Position numbers and translations under genes: made by a program. Under the pieces are notes generated by a model that saw nothing but the letters and a program-made list of their open reading frames with translations, made no database searches and was not told the origin of the DNA. Shown one piece after another: positions 48,840-60,027 of a stretch of 64,000 nt of DNA (position 1 is the first letter of the stretch; each line of letters opens with the position of its first letter). Where the stretch lies: positions 42,425,124-42,489,123 of the forward strand of contig NC_089226.1 of assembly GCF_963924675.1 (NCBI RefSeq), read 5' to 3'. The stretch comes from Phocoena phocoena (taxonomy: Eukaryota > Chordata > Mammalia > Artiodactyla > Phocoenidae).

Positions 48840-48924
48840 ATTACATGTTTATTTAAGACTGTGTTAAATAAATTTCATTAAGGGCAAAGAGCATATCTGC
48901 TTGTTCTTCAATCTATACCAAGGT
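48840..48924 (+). repeat. L2 3' fragment
   Basis: 'catgtttatttaagactgtgttaaataaatttcattaagggcaaagagc' resembles an L2 3' end. It abuts MER20. Confidence 0.5.
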
Positions 48925-49155
48925 TTCTTACCTTTGTCATTATTAACATGTTGGGCTGAATAATTCTTGGCTGTGAGGGCTTATCCTGTGCATTGTAGGG
49001 TGTTTAGCAGAATCCCTGGCCTTACTCATTAGATACCCAGTATCATCCCACCTTCCTCACTGTCCTCAGTCACCAAAAGCAAAAATGTCTCCAGACATTG
49101 ACAAATGTCCCCCGAGAGGCAAAATTGCTCCTGGCTGAGAACCACTGGTCTACAC
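48925..49155 (-). mobile_element. MER20 (hAT-Charlie) element
   Basis: Reading on minus, the order is 'agtggttctcagccaggagcaattttgcc', 'gggggacatttgtcaatgtctgg', 'ctaatgagtaaggccaggg', 'cctacaatgcacagg', which follows MER20. The copy is almost complete. Confidence 0.9.
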
Positions 49156-49159
49156 TCAG

Positions 49160-49720
49160 CATGCAGCACAGAGCATGACCAATAGTAAATATAGACTATT
49201 ATTTATTTTAAAAATGAATATTTTCTCCCAACTCAAAAGTTGTACTATTATGTAGTCTATTTCCTGCACTTCAAACCCAGCAAAAGTGAACACCCAAGAG
49301 TGAAATAAAATCATGATGGAATAAAGCTTTTAGCAAGTTGTCCTTTGTGGCATTTTATTTTATGTTTTATTGGTTGTGTTTGCTTGTTTTCCCTTTTTAT
49401 CATGACTGATTTTGTTGATCTTTAGACTATATTTGATATTTTACTCCAATCACTCTATTGTTTTGCTTGTGTGTATGGCATCTCAAGTTTTAATTTTCTG
49501 TAAAAGAGAGCTTCAAACCTTCTTTGAGGATTGGACAGGGGAGTTTTATAGCTGTAACTTAGCAGGAATTCATTATTATACTTTATTTTTGATGAGGCTG
49601 GTGTGGACACACATATAGATGGAAAATAAGATGAGTACTATGTTAATCGACTGTAGGTCTTTTCTATTTCATATTTAATCATATTTAATGGGCAGCAGCA
49701 GTCAGCAGAATTTTAGTGCT
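49160..49720. other. Unassigned sequence
   Basis: No supported feature is seen. Confidence 0.35.
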
Positions 49721-49721
49721 A

Positions 49722-49840
49722 AGCTGGTTGCTTCAAAACCTTGGGGAGCATTTAAAAAAGCAGATACCTGGGTCTTAGTTTCAGAGTTTCTTATCCAATG
49801 TTCTGGGCTGGGACCTGGAAATCAGAAAAAAAACATTCAG
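49722..49840 (+). repeat. MER5-like (hAT-Charlie) fragment
   Basis: The blocks 'ccttggggagcatttaaaaaagcagatacctgggtc' and 'gctgggacctggaaatcag' correspond to the imperfectly palindromic MER5 group. Confidence 0.6.
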
Positions 49841-49849
49841 GGGATTCAG

Positions 49850-50687
49850 GTATTTATAGCTTACTTTGGGAAACATTTTGTAGTAGACTGTCCACATAAG
49901 ACATTCATTCTCATCTGAAGTCTTTCACCAAGGAGGTATTTTACTTTTCTCCTGTGACCTTCAACCAGTTCGTGCTTAAGGTTGTGTTGTCGATTCATTG
50001 CCTGTTAGGAGCAAAGTAAGTGCTAAAACATGTCTGTCTGTTTCTCCCTATTTGCAGTTACACTGCATGTTTAATTATGTTTTTATGACAATGGCAGTCC
50101 TTGTCCCTTGCTGCCTTTAATGACTGCAGGAAGTGAATTGGGGTTCTTTGTGCCCCTAATTGGATCATGGACAGAACAATTACCTGCTCCGTGACTTAAT
50201 TTTCCACTGACCTCTTGGGCTGCCTTTAGATCTGCTTCTGGCACCACAGTCACTAATGTTTGCAGGTGCAAACCATTAGTACATGGAAGGACAAGTTCCT
50301 TTCAAAATTTAACTTCTCATACAGCCATTTTATGGAGACCAGCCTGAATTATGGACACAAAAGTTTATCCTAATTTCTTCTAGGATCTTTTCTGAATCAC
50401 AATTGTAAATCTGTTTGCCTTCCTAGAGTATTAGTCTAGCTTCACTCAGATGCTGGCCTCCAGATCTGGATATCTGACATTCTAAAAGAAGAATACTGAT
50501 TTGTACATTTGCCTGAGTAACTATAATTCCTGGTGGGTGCTTTGGTCTCCCAGTTTATTTAAAAGAGGCTGGCTATTTCCTTGAATGCCATGACTCATTT
50601 CTCATTACTTTTCTAATCAACTGTAACTTTATATTAGAACAACTTTTATAAGTAATCTGCCTACAGTGTTTATTTTTTCTTTTCCAG
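49850..50687. other. Repeat-free segment with homeodomain-type motif cluster
   Basis: No repeat is recognised. At 50,153-50,207 the motifs cctaattgg, acaattacct and cttaatttt occur within about 55 bp. This is described as a finding. Confidence 0.35.
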
Positions 50688-50767
50688 AAAACCTTATGGA
50701 GGAAAGATGATCATACTCTATATCCTTACCGTGAACCTGCTTTTTCTCGTTCTCAGTCTGATGAAAT
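50688..50767 (+). other. Exon-like segment: acceptor, 26 codons, donor
   Basis: A strong 3' splice-site context (tttattttttcttttccag at 50,669-50,687) is followed by an open 80-nt segment with a gtaata donor-like site at 50,768. Translation in the only open frame gives KTLWRKDDHTLYPYREPAFS, then RSQSDE. This is a polar, plausible protein segment with an in-frame TAA just past the donor. I do not recognise the protein. It lies in a repeat-free stretch. It may be an alternative exon of a + strand gene, or chance. Confidence 0.3.
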
Positions 50768-50769
50768 GT

Positions 50770-51195
50770 AATATCCAGTTACTTTGAAGTCAACACACCT
50801 GGCAATGTCTATCTAGGAATGTTCTAGGAATAACAGCTGACGTAACCACTCACTTTGGGCTCACATGTGTTAGTGTTAATACACCAGGGGACCTGTCTGT
50901 CTGAGGAAGGCTAATGACTTCTCCCTGTTCATGTTGTCTGTCCAGTTTATCCTCATGGTCTGTCACTTTGGATCATCTAGATCATTTTATAATAACTGTA
51001 ATTGACTTTTTGGCTTGAGTGTCCCAAACTTTCTCCTCAAAATTTACCTAATACATATTGTCTAATCCTGGAAAATTTGGCATTTACTTAGACTTGTTGC
51101 ATGTTGCATAAATGTTTATATACTTTACCAATCCCATGTGATAGAATTGCAGGGTCTTCACACTGCAAGGTACTCTTAACAAGTGTTAATTCTAC
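50770..51195. other. Unassigned sequence
   Basis: No repeat is recognised downstream of the exon-like segment. Confidence 0.35.
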
Positions 51196-51199
51196 CACA

Positions 51200-51310
51200 T
51201 TTGTGATATTAATCAGGAAACTAACACCCAGGGAAGTGAAACAAACTGCCCCAGGTCACTTTAGCAGAGAGTAGCAGACCCAGATCTCTGTTACTTCCTG
51301 TTCCAATCTT
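51200..51310 (-). repeat. MIR fragment, reverse orientation
   Basis: 'aatcaggaaactaacacccaggg' and 'ctgccccaggtcactttagcagagag' follow reverse MIR. Confidence 0.7.
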
Positions 51311-51319
51311 TTTTAGCTG

Positions 51320-51870
51320 ATATTTAAAATCTAACCAACATTTATTCAGGATAGGCCTCATGCCACCAAGGACTGTTCTGAAGCCCAATGAGTATGCTTC
51401 TTGTCTTCTTCAAATGTAGTCAAAGCTTTACTATAGATTCTATGAAACTGTAGTTGTGATCTCTGAAATTCTGACTTAAGGAGTGATGGATCTGCGCTAA
51501 GCTTTGAGCTAAGTTCTGGGAATGCTAAAGTTTATAAAAACATTTTTTGTACTTAAAACATGTCATGTAGTGAAAGAGATAGATATATAAGGGCCTATTT
51601 ATAATTCATAGCTATTATTTAAATGGCCTGGTTTGAGAACACAGTTGTTGAGAGAAAATTTTGGCCTTCCCTGGGTTGCAGGGTACAGAACACTAACAGC
51701 AAGATATAAAAGTAAACCTTGAGGCCATCAGGAATGAATCAATGTGTCTGCCTGTTTGACTAGGTAGACACTGAAGAGAACACAGCACACTTAGAATACA
51801 GGGCACAGAAGAAATAAAGCAATCGAAGATGGGAGTTTAGGGTTTTCCTTGAAGACAGATTGAGTCTGAG
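51320..51870. other. Unassigned sequence
   Basis: Part (51,490-51,590) may be the start of the unnamed ancient repeat. Nothing else is seen. Confidence 0.3.
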
Positions 51871-51874
51871 GTTA

Positions 51875-51950
51875 CCTTGTTTTCTCCATAGCACTTAGCA
51901 CAATGCTAAAAGCAAGCTAAACATTCAATAATGTTTATTAGTTGAAGGAA
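51875..51950 (+). repeat. L2 3' terminus
   Basis: 'tccatagcacttagcacaatgctaaaagc' and 'attcaataatgtttattagttgaa' mark an L2 3' end. Confidence 0.65.
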
Positions 51951-51954
51951 AGAC

Positions 51955-52402
51955 TATTTCTACTAACTGTCCAAATTTAAAGAGGCAAGGAAGCCATTTT
52001 TCCTAAATTGGCTTTTAAATAAAGATGAAGATCTACAATTAGGAGGGAAAAGCAGCATTAATTAGTAAATGAGTAAATCCGTCGATTATAGGGAAGCAAT
52101 GCCTGACCCAGGATGCCAAGCCAAGAAAGCAAAAGGTTGAGCCAAAATAACAAATTTACTACCTAATAAAGCTAAAAGAAGGTTAACTTAAGTGCATCCA
52201 GTGAAAGCCAGTAAACTACCACATAATTAGTCTCAACAGTTAACAAAGGCCAGTAGACACTTTACCAAAGTGAATGAAGAAACTGTTTATAAACTAAGAC
52301 TGATGGGGCTCAAGCATTTCTCTGTGCCATTTTAATAGGGGGGCCAGGCAAAAGGTGATGGTTTCCAAATCCAGAAGATGTTAAATAGGAAGAATGCAAT
52401 TA
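51955..52402. other. Unassigned sequence
   Basis: No supported feature is seen. Confidence 0.35.
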
Positions 52403-52417
52403 AGAGAAGGGCATGAG

Positions 52418-52630
52418 GGGCTTCCCTGGTGGCGAAGTGGTTGGGAGTCCACCTGCCGATGCAGGGGACATGGGTTTGTGCCCCAGTCCGGGAGGATCCC
52501 ACATACCGCGGAGCGGCTGGCCCCGTGAGCCATGACCACTGAGCCTGAGCGTCCGGAGCCTGTGCTCCGCAATGGGAGAGGCCACAGCAGTGAGGGGCCC
52601 GCGTACCACAAAAAAAAAAAAAAAAAAAAA
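52418..52630 (+). mobile_element. CHR-type SINE, short subtype, long poly-A
   Basis: It begins gggcttccctggtggcgaag and ends at gcgtaccac with an uninterrupted run of about 22 A. Target duplication: agagaagggcatgag (52,403-52,417) against agagaagggggtgag (52,631-52,645), 14 of 15 identical. The intact tail and duplication suggest one of the youngest insertions here. Minus-strand frames of 76-115 codons are by-products. Confidence 0.97.
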
Positions 52631-52649
52631 AGAGAAGGGGGTGAGAATA

Positions 52650-54540
52650 AGGGAAAAAAAGAAGATAACAGAAGGACACTTTGAAGAAGTGCCAGGAACC
52701 ATGAACCCAGGCAGCAGCAATGACACCAGAATGTTAGGAATTTCCTAATGGGTTTTCTGTTGCTTCCTTGAGGAAGATGATGCTGCCTTTCAAGTTGAAG
52801 AATACAGCTCAGTGGATGGTCTTTTTGGACATTTCAAGAGAATCAGGGTAGGAAATTTAACAACTTCCAAGAACTTGCCTTTGCATAAGTATGTTCTCCT
52901 AAGTCTTCTGGGAATGGCAGTTGTATAAAAGTAGTGTTAAAGAGACATAATTTTCATGGTAGCAAAGAAAGGTTTGGGGCATCAGGAAGAGTAAACCAAT
53001 ATTACTCTGAAGTTCCCATTAATTGGTTACTAAGCAACCAACACTTAGCTTTGCCTAGCTTAAACCATGAATGACACCCCCCCCCCCCCGCCAAAAAAAA
53101 AGAAAAAAAAAAGAATATGTTGGTTATAAAGAAATATTCCAGATTCCACTCACTGGGCTATTTTGGTCAGCTGTATAATTTCTTTTTCAGTAAAAGCTAC
53201 AGATCTGGTAGCACAAAAGAAGGGGTTTGTGGGTTCACTGCTGGATTATATTTAACATAACTAGTAAGAAGATCTTTGTGGATAACTACAGTTAACCCAA
53301 GAATGTTTTCTCAAGGGACTGTGGGCATTTTTTCAAATTTTGCTTTTTCTGTTTTTTAACTTAATGCCCTCTTGAGTCAGACAGACCTAACTAGTAAGTT
53401 CCAGAGGGATCTCTTTCACTTGTTTAACAGAAGGCATCTTATTATTTATAACCCAATAGAGTTAAGGTGACACTTTAAAATTGTATTTAAGTTATAGATT
53501 CCAGTGATTTTGATGTGTTGTGTTAAAACCATATAGGCATACTGAAGAAAGCAAACATAAAAATTCAGAGTTTTAATTTTGTGTGTATGTGTATGATGAA
53601 TTTACTTTGGTAACTTTTCAGAACTATTTTGCTGAGTTGAGTCACCTAAGCTTTTGACTCCTCAGCCACTTCTGTGGCTACACTATTGTCCCCTCATGCT
53701 CCTGGGCCTCCATCTTTAGGCTGGCCAGTTTAGCCTCCATATGGTCTTAAGAGGGAATAGTTTCATTACAAGATTCCTGTGTTCAACTATAGATGGCTGT
53801 TTTGGACTTCAGAACCAGATGAACTATGTAAAAATGGCTGTAAAAGATCTTGGGCACACAGTGAAAAACAATCTGGACACGAATTCTCATCATGCTACCT
53901 CTGGGCAACTAAACTACATTAAGATAATTGGGTCATCCTTGATATTTCAACAAATAAAAACTTTCATAAATGGTCCCTTGAATCAGAGGAAGAAATGCTT
54001 CCTGGGCTTTCTTAATGGACTCAATTATAATACCTGCTATGAATTTCTAATTTTTTTTAACATGAGTCTTGTGAGAAAATAGTATTGAGTTAGAATTGAA
54101 AACAAAACAAAACTGTGGAATGACTCTTGAACAGCTAGGAAATGTCTTAGAATGTTTGCATTTTAATAGAACAGTGTTAAGAACAAGACCATTAATACAT
54201 GAGAAGTTAACTAGAGATGTTTATTTTAAATCAAGTCCAGTATCTACTTTAATAGAAGAATGTTAAGCATGAAGCTATTATCATATAAACATTTAACAAG
54301 AAACAGAACAAGCCAACATTTACCTTTAAAATATCTTCACAGCAGAGTTATCGTCTCACAACTTGTAGTTTCAAGGTTTATGGGCTATGTAATGGAAAAA
54401 AAATCTAAATAAGTGAATTTGACCACTGGAGGGCTCTAACTTTAGTAGGAGCAAAGTAGACATCTATTATATGGCATACGGACTTTTAGTTATAAATTAA
54501 GGCCCTTAGAATACAATGTTGAGGATTAATTTATTAACTC
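52650..54540. other. Unassigned sequence
   Basis: A poly-C run followed by A-rich sequence lies at 53,079-53,113. A 113-codon open frame at 53,741-54,082 has no recognisable domain and a composition typical of the local AT-rich DNA, so I do not call it a gene. Confidence 0.35.
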
Positions 54541-54544
54541 ACTT

Positions 54545-55020
54545 AGTCATTCAAAAATATTAATTAATTGCCTTCTATGTATTAGGCCCTGGCTAATGTA
54601 GGTATGTATCTACAAATAGGAAGATAGGAAATGGTCAAGCAATAAGTGATTGTGTATAATACTCCTGTAGGTTGAAAAATTCTCCCCAAGTGTAAAGAAT
54701 GATATTCCTAATCGCACGGAGAAGAAGCATTATATTGCTAATTTCAGTCATTTCACAAATGTGCTTAAACATTGTTATGAACCAAGCAGAATGCCAGATC
54801 CTTAGAGTCCAAGAAGACACATAAACCCCATGCCTTTACAGTGACTATAGCCTGATGTAGAAGACCAACAATTAAATCAACAATTAAAATCATTTATGAG
54901 CAGGAGATCAGAGGGCAACTCAATATTGTGTGAGAGGTCATAGCAGGGATGTCTACCTAGTCCAGGGAATGTCAGAAAAGACTTTCCAGGGGAAGTAGAA
55001 CATCACCTTCCAAATTAAGG
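54545..55020 (+). repeat. Ancient mammalian repeat (same unnamed family), 5' part
   Basis: 'gccttctatgtattaggccctggc', 'gccagatccttagagtcc' and 'gtcagaaaagactttccagggg' correspond to the order seen in the 58.7-kb copy. Confidence 0.45.
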
Positions 55021-55029
55021 AATTCCACA

Positions 55030-55790
55030 TCAAATAATTTTACAGCATGCTATATAGCCTGCCAGGCCCTACACTTATCTTTGTTGCCTGTGCTATTACA
55101 TGTGGTATAGAATAAAGAAATTAGCAGCTGTCTTGTCTCTTTAGAGTGAATCACGAGTTCACAGAGTTAATACTGACAAGCAGAATCTGGTGTCAGCGAG
55201 GCAGGATTTACATCAGTCACAAGGTCTCTGAGGGACTGATGGTCTGTAATATGCTCCACAGACTGAGAAATAATAAAATAGATTGTGAAGTTATGCCTCA
55301 TAAGTTTTACTTGCTAAGAAATGATAACCTAAGCATTCTATAGTGATATGAAATAGAGAGGTGGCTAACACCTAGCACTGTGCCCTGAACATGTAATAGT
55401 CAGTGATGATGGGGAAGAGGGGAATAGTGGTGGTAAGGGTGTATATTATGAGGAATAAGCTACTGGTGTCTGTTTGTGGCTTTTATGTACTGTACCCCAA
55501 AAGAAATTTCTAGGGCTTTTCTTCAAGGTATCTTAAACTGCCAAGGAAGGGTTTATTAAGCAAATTTAAATTTTTATCAGTTCAGTCTGTATTCAGACTC
55601 TTTGCCTTTACTATTGCTTCTAGAACATTCTAATTCAGAAGGAAGGCTAGTTGCTTGTTTGGAGCGTCTGGAATGTTGACTAGAACCATATCAAATACAA
55701 ACTCAAGTTTGCAGTGTCCATTAAAAACTCAAACCTGGCTCCTCATTTTGTGAAGGTTGACATCCTTGCTTCATTCTCAAGAGGTAAAAG
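55030..55790. other. Unassigned sequence
   Basis: No supported feature is seen. Confidence 0.35.
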
Positions 55791-55794
55791 GAAA

Positions 55795-56000
55795 TAACAT
55801 TTATTGAGCATGTGCAAAATGCCAGAGATATTGACTTGTTATTCAAAATATCCTGTGAGGTAAGTTGTCCTCATTTTACAGAGGAGTTAATTGAGACCCA
55901 GAGAAGCTAAATCATAAGCCTAAGTCCATCTGTTCATACTACTAATACATGGAGGAATATGGATGTGACGCCAGAAAAACCTGAGTTCAATATTCATTAT
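55795..56000 (-). repeat. MIR SINE, reverse orientation
   Basis: Clear reverse MIR: 'aacatttattgagcatgtgcaaaatgccag', 'cctgtgaggtaagttgtcctcattttacagaggag', 'gacccagagaagctaaatc'. Confidence 0.92.
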
Positions 56001-56004
56001 TTTG

Positions 56005-58065
56005 ACTAAATTTGTGCTAAAAGCTCATTTTATATAGTTATTGTGAAGAGGATTGTCAGTCATGCTGGCATTACAAGGCCAAGCATAGTTGATGATGTTT
56101 TATTTTATAATGTGGTTAAATGTATTTATATGCCAACTGGACATCACCAGTGCTTAAAATGCTCCTGTATTGTGTATTAGATATGATTGGAGACTCCAAT
56201 TCATTCAAGTCACTAGTGTGCTTTTTAGGCCATCAAATCAACTTAAACTATGAAACCTTCAATATATGTAAAATAAATCACGAGTTTTAATGATATGTTG
56301 TTAGATGATGTTTATTACTGCAAATTCAAACATTTTGCTGTGGAATGTAATGCATGGTTGGATGTATATGAATATGCCTTCAAGTTTACATACATAGTTT
56401 GGTATTTTCTAATTATATTCTGATAGCTACCAGTTCTTTCTGTTCAGTGGTTAATGAGCTGCCTTGAAAGTAATCCTTTAGTTATGGACAAATAGTTAAT
56501 AAGTATGTTGATGTATGAATTATTCTTATTGTGCCAGTTATAATACCTGTAATTTGATTATAAACCTACACCACTAAAAATGTTTCAAGCCAATGATTAC
56601 TGGCATTATCTAACTGGAGAGTCTTGACTGAATTTCCTAGGCAGCTATGACTATCTTCCAAAGACATTAGGGTATAATTTGAAAGGAGTGTGTGGGAAGT
56701 ATCATATCCTCATATATTCAGTTAATAAAAAACAGGATTTCTGTGTCATTTTCTAATGGCTGCTTTGAAGTTCACTCTGTAATTTCTTTCTCCTTCCATT
56801 GTACAATTACACTTAAAAGTCTGATTATGAGAGAATTTCAGAGACAATTAAATGTTTGATTAGTCGAGACCAAACCTCTCTGAGTTTGTCCCAATTCTCT
56901 CTCAGGTAAAAAAGATAAACCTTTGGCATTTGCAGCATAATTGGCAGTGGCCAGTCAAATGAAAGTCACATTTATGTTTAGCTCATAATATTCCTGGGAT
57001 GAGCTGGTTATAAAAACAGTGGACCTAAAAAAGAACGAAAAAATCCTTTGGAACAATTTTTTCAGAGTGAGTTATAAAAACATGTTTTAAAAGGACACTA
57101 TTTGCATGCCTAAAAAACATGTATTTGGCAGAGTATCCAAAGCTTGATTTCAGTTACAATAGCAACATGTTTATGACACTACATCTAATGCTAAAAACAT
57201 GCATTTTGAGCAGAAAATTGATATACTATTCCTCATCCCTGTGACTTTATTTTTAATTCAATTGAAGACTAACAAGGCTCTTTGTGTTTCGGTTTGAGAG
57301 AACAAAAATAGTTTGGAGTGGTTTTAAAAGCTTTTCTTCTCTCTCCATTCTGGGAAGGAAAGATCAATTTTCAAGACCTAAATTTCTCTAACAATTAACA
57401 TCATATAATGGCATATTTTATTTGCTTTTTTCCCCTATGTACTCTGTTCTGTTGGAAGATTGCTCTTAAATCAGTAACTGTGTACCTGCAAAAGCAATTT
57501 GTTTAACTTTGAAATTATACAAAATGCATCTGGATTCTGAGTTTCCTCAATTTTGAACAGAATTGAGATGTATCTAAAATTCCCTTGGATTTACTTAATG
57601 TGGGATCTGTCCCTTTGATTTGATTCAGAAACACTTCAGGTTTCTTTAACACAGATAATTTGCTAATCTCAGATGCTCTACATCAGAAAGTGGATAGCTT
57701 TCCATGAGGTAGTAGGAATCAGATGCCCACACAGTGGCAGCCCTAAGATGTTTGGCTGCCCATACACTAACGCCATTTGGTTACCCCCTTTTTCTTGCTT
57801 GCTTTTTATTTCTCTCCAGCTCTACCAACTTCATTCTGATAAGTGAATTGGCAATAAAACCAGAAGAGGTGGAAAATAGAATAATTATTTTTCTTTTTTT
57901 CTTGCAACCTTCTGGAAGGCCCTGAGAATATGAAAGTTCAGGAATAAGGCAAATAGTCCATTACTGTTTGTTTTTGACTTGTTCCTTGCTTACCCAGGGC
58001 CTTAGTGAGGGAAACAGTTTTGTAGCCTTCCTCCATATTTACCTCATTCTCAAATCGTCCCTTAT
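56005..58065. other. 2-kb repeat-free segment
   Basis: I recognise no interspersed repeat over 2 kb, which is unusual in this window. It contains several taatt-type motifs (for example gacaattaaat and gcataattggc at 56,840-56,950). No open frame longer than about 65 codons is present. See findings. Confidence 0.4.
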
Positions 58066-58066
58066 T

Positions 58067-58072
<6 letters not shown>

Positions 58073-58101
<29 letters not shown>

Positions 58102-58291
58102 GGTACACGGGTCTCTCACTGCTGTGGCCTCTCCCATTGCGGAGCACAGGCTCCGGACATGCAGGCTCAGAGGCCATGGCTCACGGGCTCAGCCACTCCA
58201 CGGCATGTGGGATCTTCCCGGACTAGGGCACGAACCCGCGTCCCCTGCATCGGCAGGCGGACTCTCAACCACTGCGCCACTAGGGAAGCCC
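58073..58291 (-). mobile_element. CHR-type SINE, short subtype
   Basis: On minus it runs from gggcttccctagtggcgcag to gtgtaccgcaaaaa with a poly-A of about 25 (poly-T at 58,073-58,099). A short taaac repeat on both sides may be the remnant of the target duplication. Open frames of 68-108 codons across it are by-products. Confidence 0.96.
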
Positions 58292-58404
58292 TAAACATTT
58301 ATTTTTTATCAACCTTCTCCAATGGAAACTTTGCTGAATGTGTTATGAATCTGGAGAGTGTCTAAAAGACTCAATGGTAAATTGGGTTGCTTATAAAATA
58401 GCAA

Positions 58405-58650
58405 TAACAATAGTGATAGTAATACCTAACATTTATTGAATATTTTCTGTCTGCTGGGCATGAAAAACTTTTCTTTTTTAATTCTTACTGTAGACTTATA
58501 GGGCAGGTACTGGTATTAACCCAAATTTAATAATGAAGAAATAATGCTTTTAATACTTTTAAATTTGATAACTTGTTCACAGCTACACCCAAACTATAAG
58601 GACTGAGATTTTAAACCCTGACAATCAGATTCGGTCTTTGTTTTAAACTC
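58405..58650 (-). repeat. MIR SINE, reverse orientation
   Basis: 'aatacctaacatttattgaatattttctgtctgctgggc', 'cttatagggcaggtactggta' and 'acttgttcacagctac' follow reverse MIR. Confidence 0.85.
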
Positions 58651-58711
58651 CATCCACATTCTGAGGCCAGACAGTAAATCAAAATCTATTGGAGTTGAAT
58701 TTCCTTTTTTT

Positions 58712-59830
58712 TCTCTTCATTCATTCAATAAATGTTCAACTTATCCTGTATGAGACAGACAAGTTCCCTGCCTTCATAAAAGAAAATTATGGTAGAAAAT
58801 TATTTAACAAAAATATGAACAAAGAAGAGATAAATAAGCAAAAAAAAAAAAGATTGCTGAATTGTAATAAATATTATAAACAAAAGAAACTGAGCACTCT
58901 GTATTATGTAAGGTGGTCAGAGAGGGCTTCTTTGAAGGATGACATTTAAGTTGGTAGCTGAATGATCAGAAAGAGCCAGGCATCAAAAAGACCAAGGGAA
59001 ATGTTATAGGTAGAGGGACACAAAGTGCAGAACCACTGTCATGGGAATAAACTTAGCATATTCTAGGAACTGTCAGAATGCTAGTATGAGCTGTGCATAG
59101 TGAATAAAGGGAGAGTAACACCAAAGAAAGTTAGAAAGTCAAACAGTGGCCTGATTTTACTGGGTCTTAAAACTAGAACTGCAAGATAAAATACAGGATG
59201 CCCAGTTAAATTTGAATTTCAGATTAACAACTAATGCCATTTTTTGTATAAGTATATCTCAAATATTGCACAAGGCATACTTATACTGAAAAAATTCATT
59301 GTTTATCTGAAATTCAAATTTAACTTGGTGTCCTATATTATTATTTGTTAAATCTGGCATCCCTACTTATAATTCATGGTAACTAGGTAGAATTTTAACA
59401 TAAGTGGAATGGGAAGCTACTATTTTAAGAAATAATTTTTAGAAAAATGATGTGTTACCTTACTTGCATTTTAAAATGATCCTTCTGGTACTTAAAGAGA
59501 ATAGACTAGAAGGAGATGAAATATAAAAAGAGATCACTTAGGAGGATATGGCAGTAGTCCAGAGGAAAGGTGATACTAGCTTAAACTGGCATAATATAGG
59601 TAGCTATGGGTTCAAAGTTTATTTTGGTGTTGCAATCAACTGAATTTGCTGAAAGTTTAGGTGCTGGGTTGAAGAAAACAAAAAGAAATCCCCAGATTTC
59701 TATGGAGTGTGATACTGCTTACTGAAATGCAAAACACCAGGTTGGACAGGAGAGGTGAATACAAGGATCATGGTTTTTTGAGAAATCTCAAGTAGAGATG
59801 TCAAATAGATAGCTCAATGAATAAATAAAA
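58712..59830 (+). repeat. Ancient mammalian interspersed repeat (unnamed, longest copy)
   Basis: The longest copy of the family also seen at 3.3 kb: 'gacaagttccctgccttcataa', 'aggtggtcagagagggcttctttg', 'aatgggaagctac', 'ttaggaggatatggcagtagtccagagg'. It is interrupted at 59,172-59,364 by a palindromic DNA element. The 86-codon frame at 58,689-58,949 is incidental. Confidence 0.6.
59172..59364. mobile_element. Palindromic MITE-like element
   Basis: The left arm (aaaatacaggatgcccagtt, then aaatttgaatttcagat) is the inverse of the right arm (atctgaaattcaaatttaac, then ttggtgtcctatattatt), with a centre near 59,265. Such near-complete inverted repeats are typical of small non-autonomous DNA transposons. 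It is inserted in the ancient repeat. Confidence 0.75.
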
Positions 59831-59982
59831 ATTCCTCATCCAAGAATATTTTTGTCTTAATGAGATAAATAGAATGGATGGCAAAAAAGTGAATGACTTC
59901 CCTGTGCCAGGACTTAACCTAGGGTACTAAAGATACAGCAATGTTTAGAACAAATTAATTTGGAGAAGAGCTAGTGATTAGG

Positions 59983-60027
59983 GGACATTTTGTTTTGTCC
60001 AAAATATCCATTGAGACATTTGGTCCA
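59983..60027. repeat. Left terminal inverted repeat of the MULE
   Basis: The core at 59,998-60,027 reads tccaaaatatccattgagac followed by atttggtcca. It differs from the inverse of the right end at two positions, both transitions. The outer part ggacattttgttttg is a partial palindrome with the following gtcc. Confidence 0.85.

Noticed and set aside
53741..54082. 113-codon open frame
   Set aside because: There is no recognisable domain or splice or promoter context, and the base composition is like the surrounding DNA.
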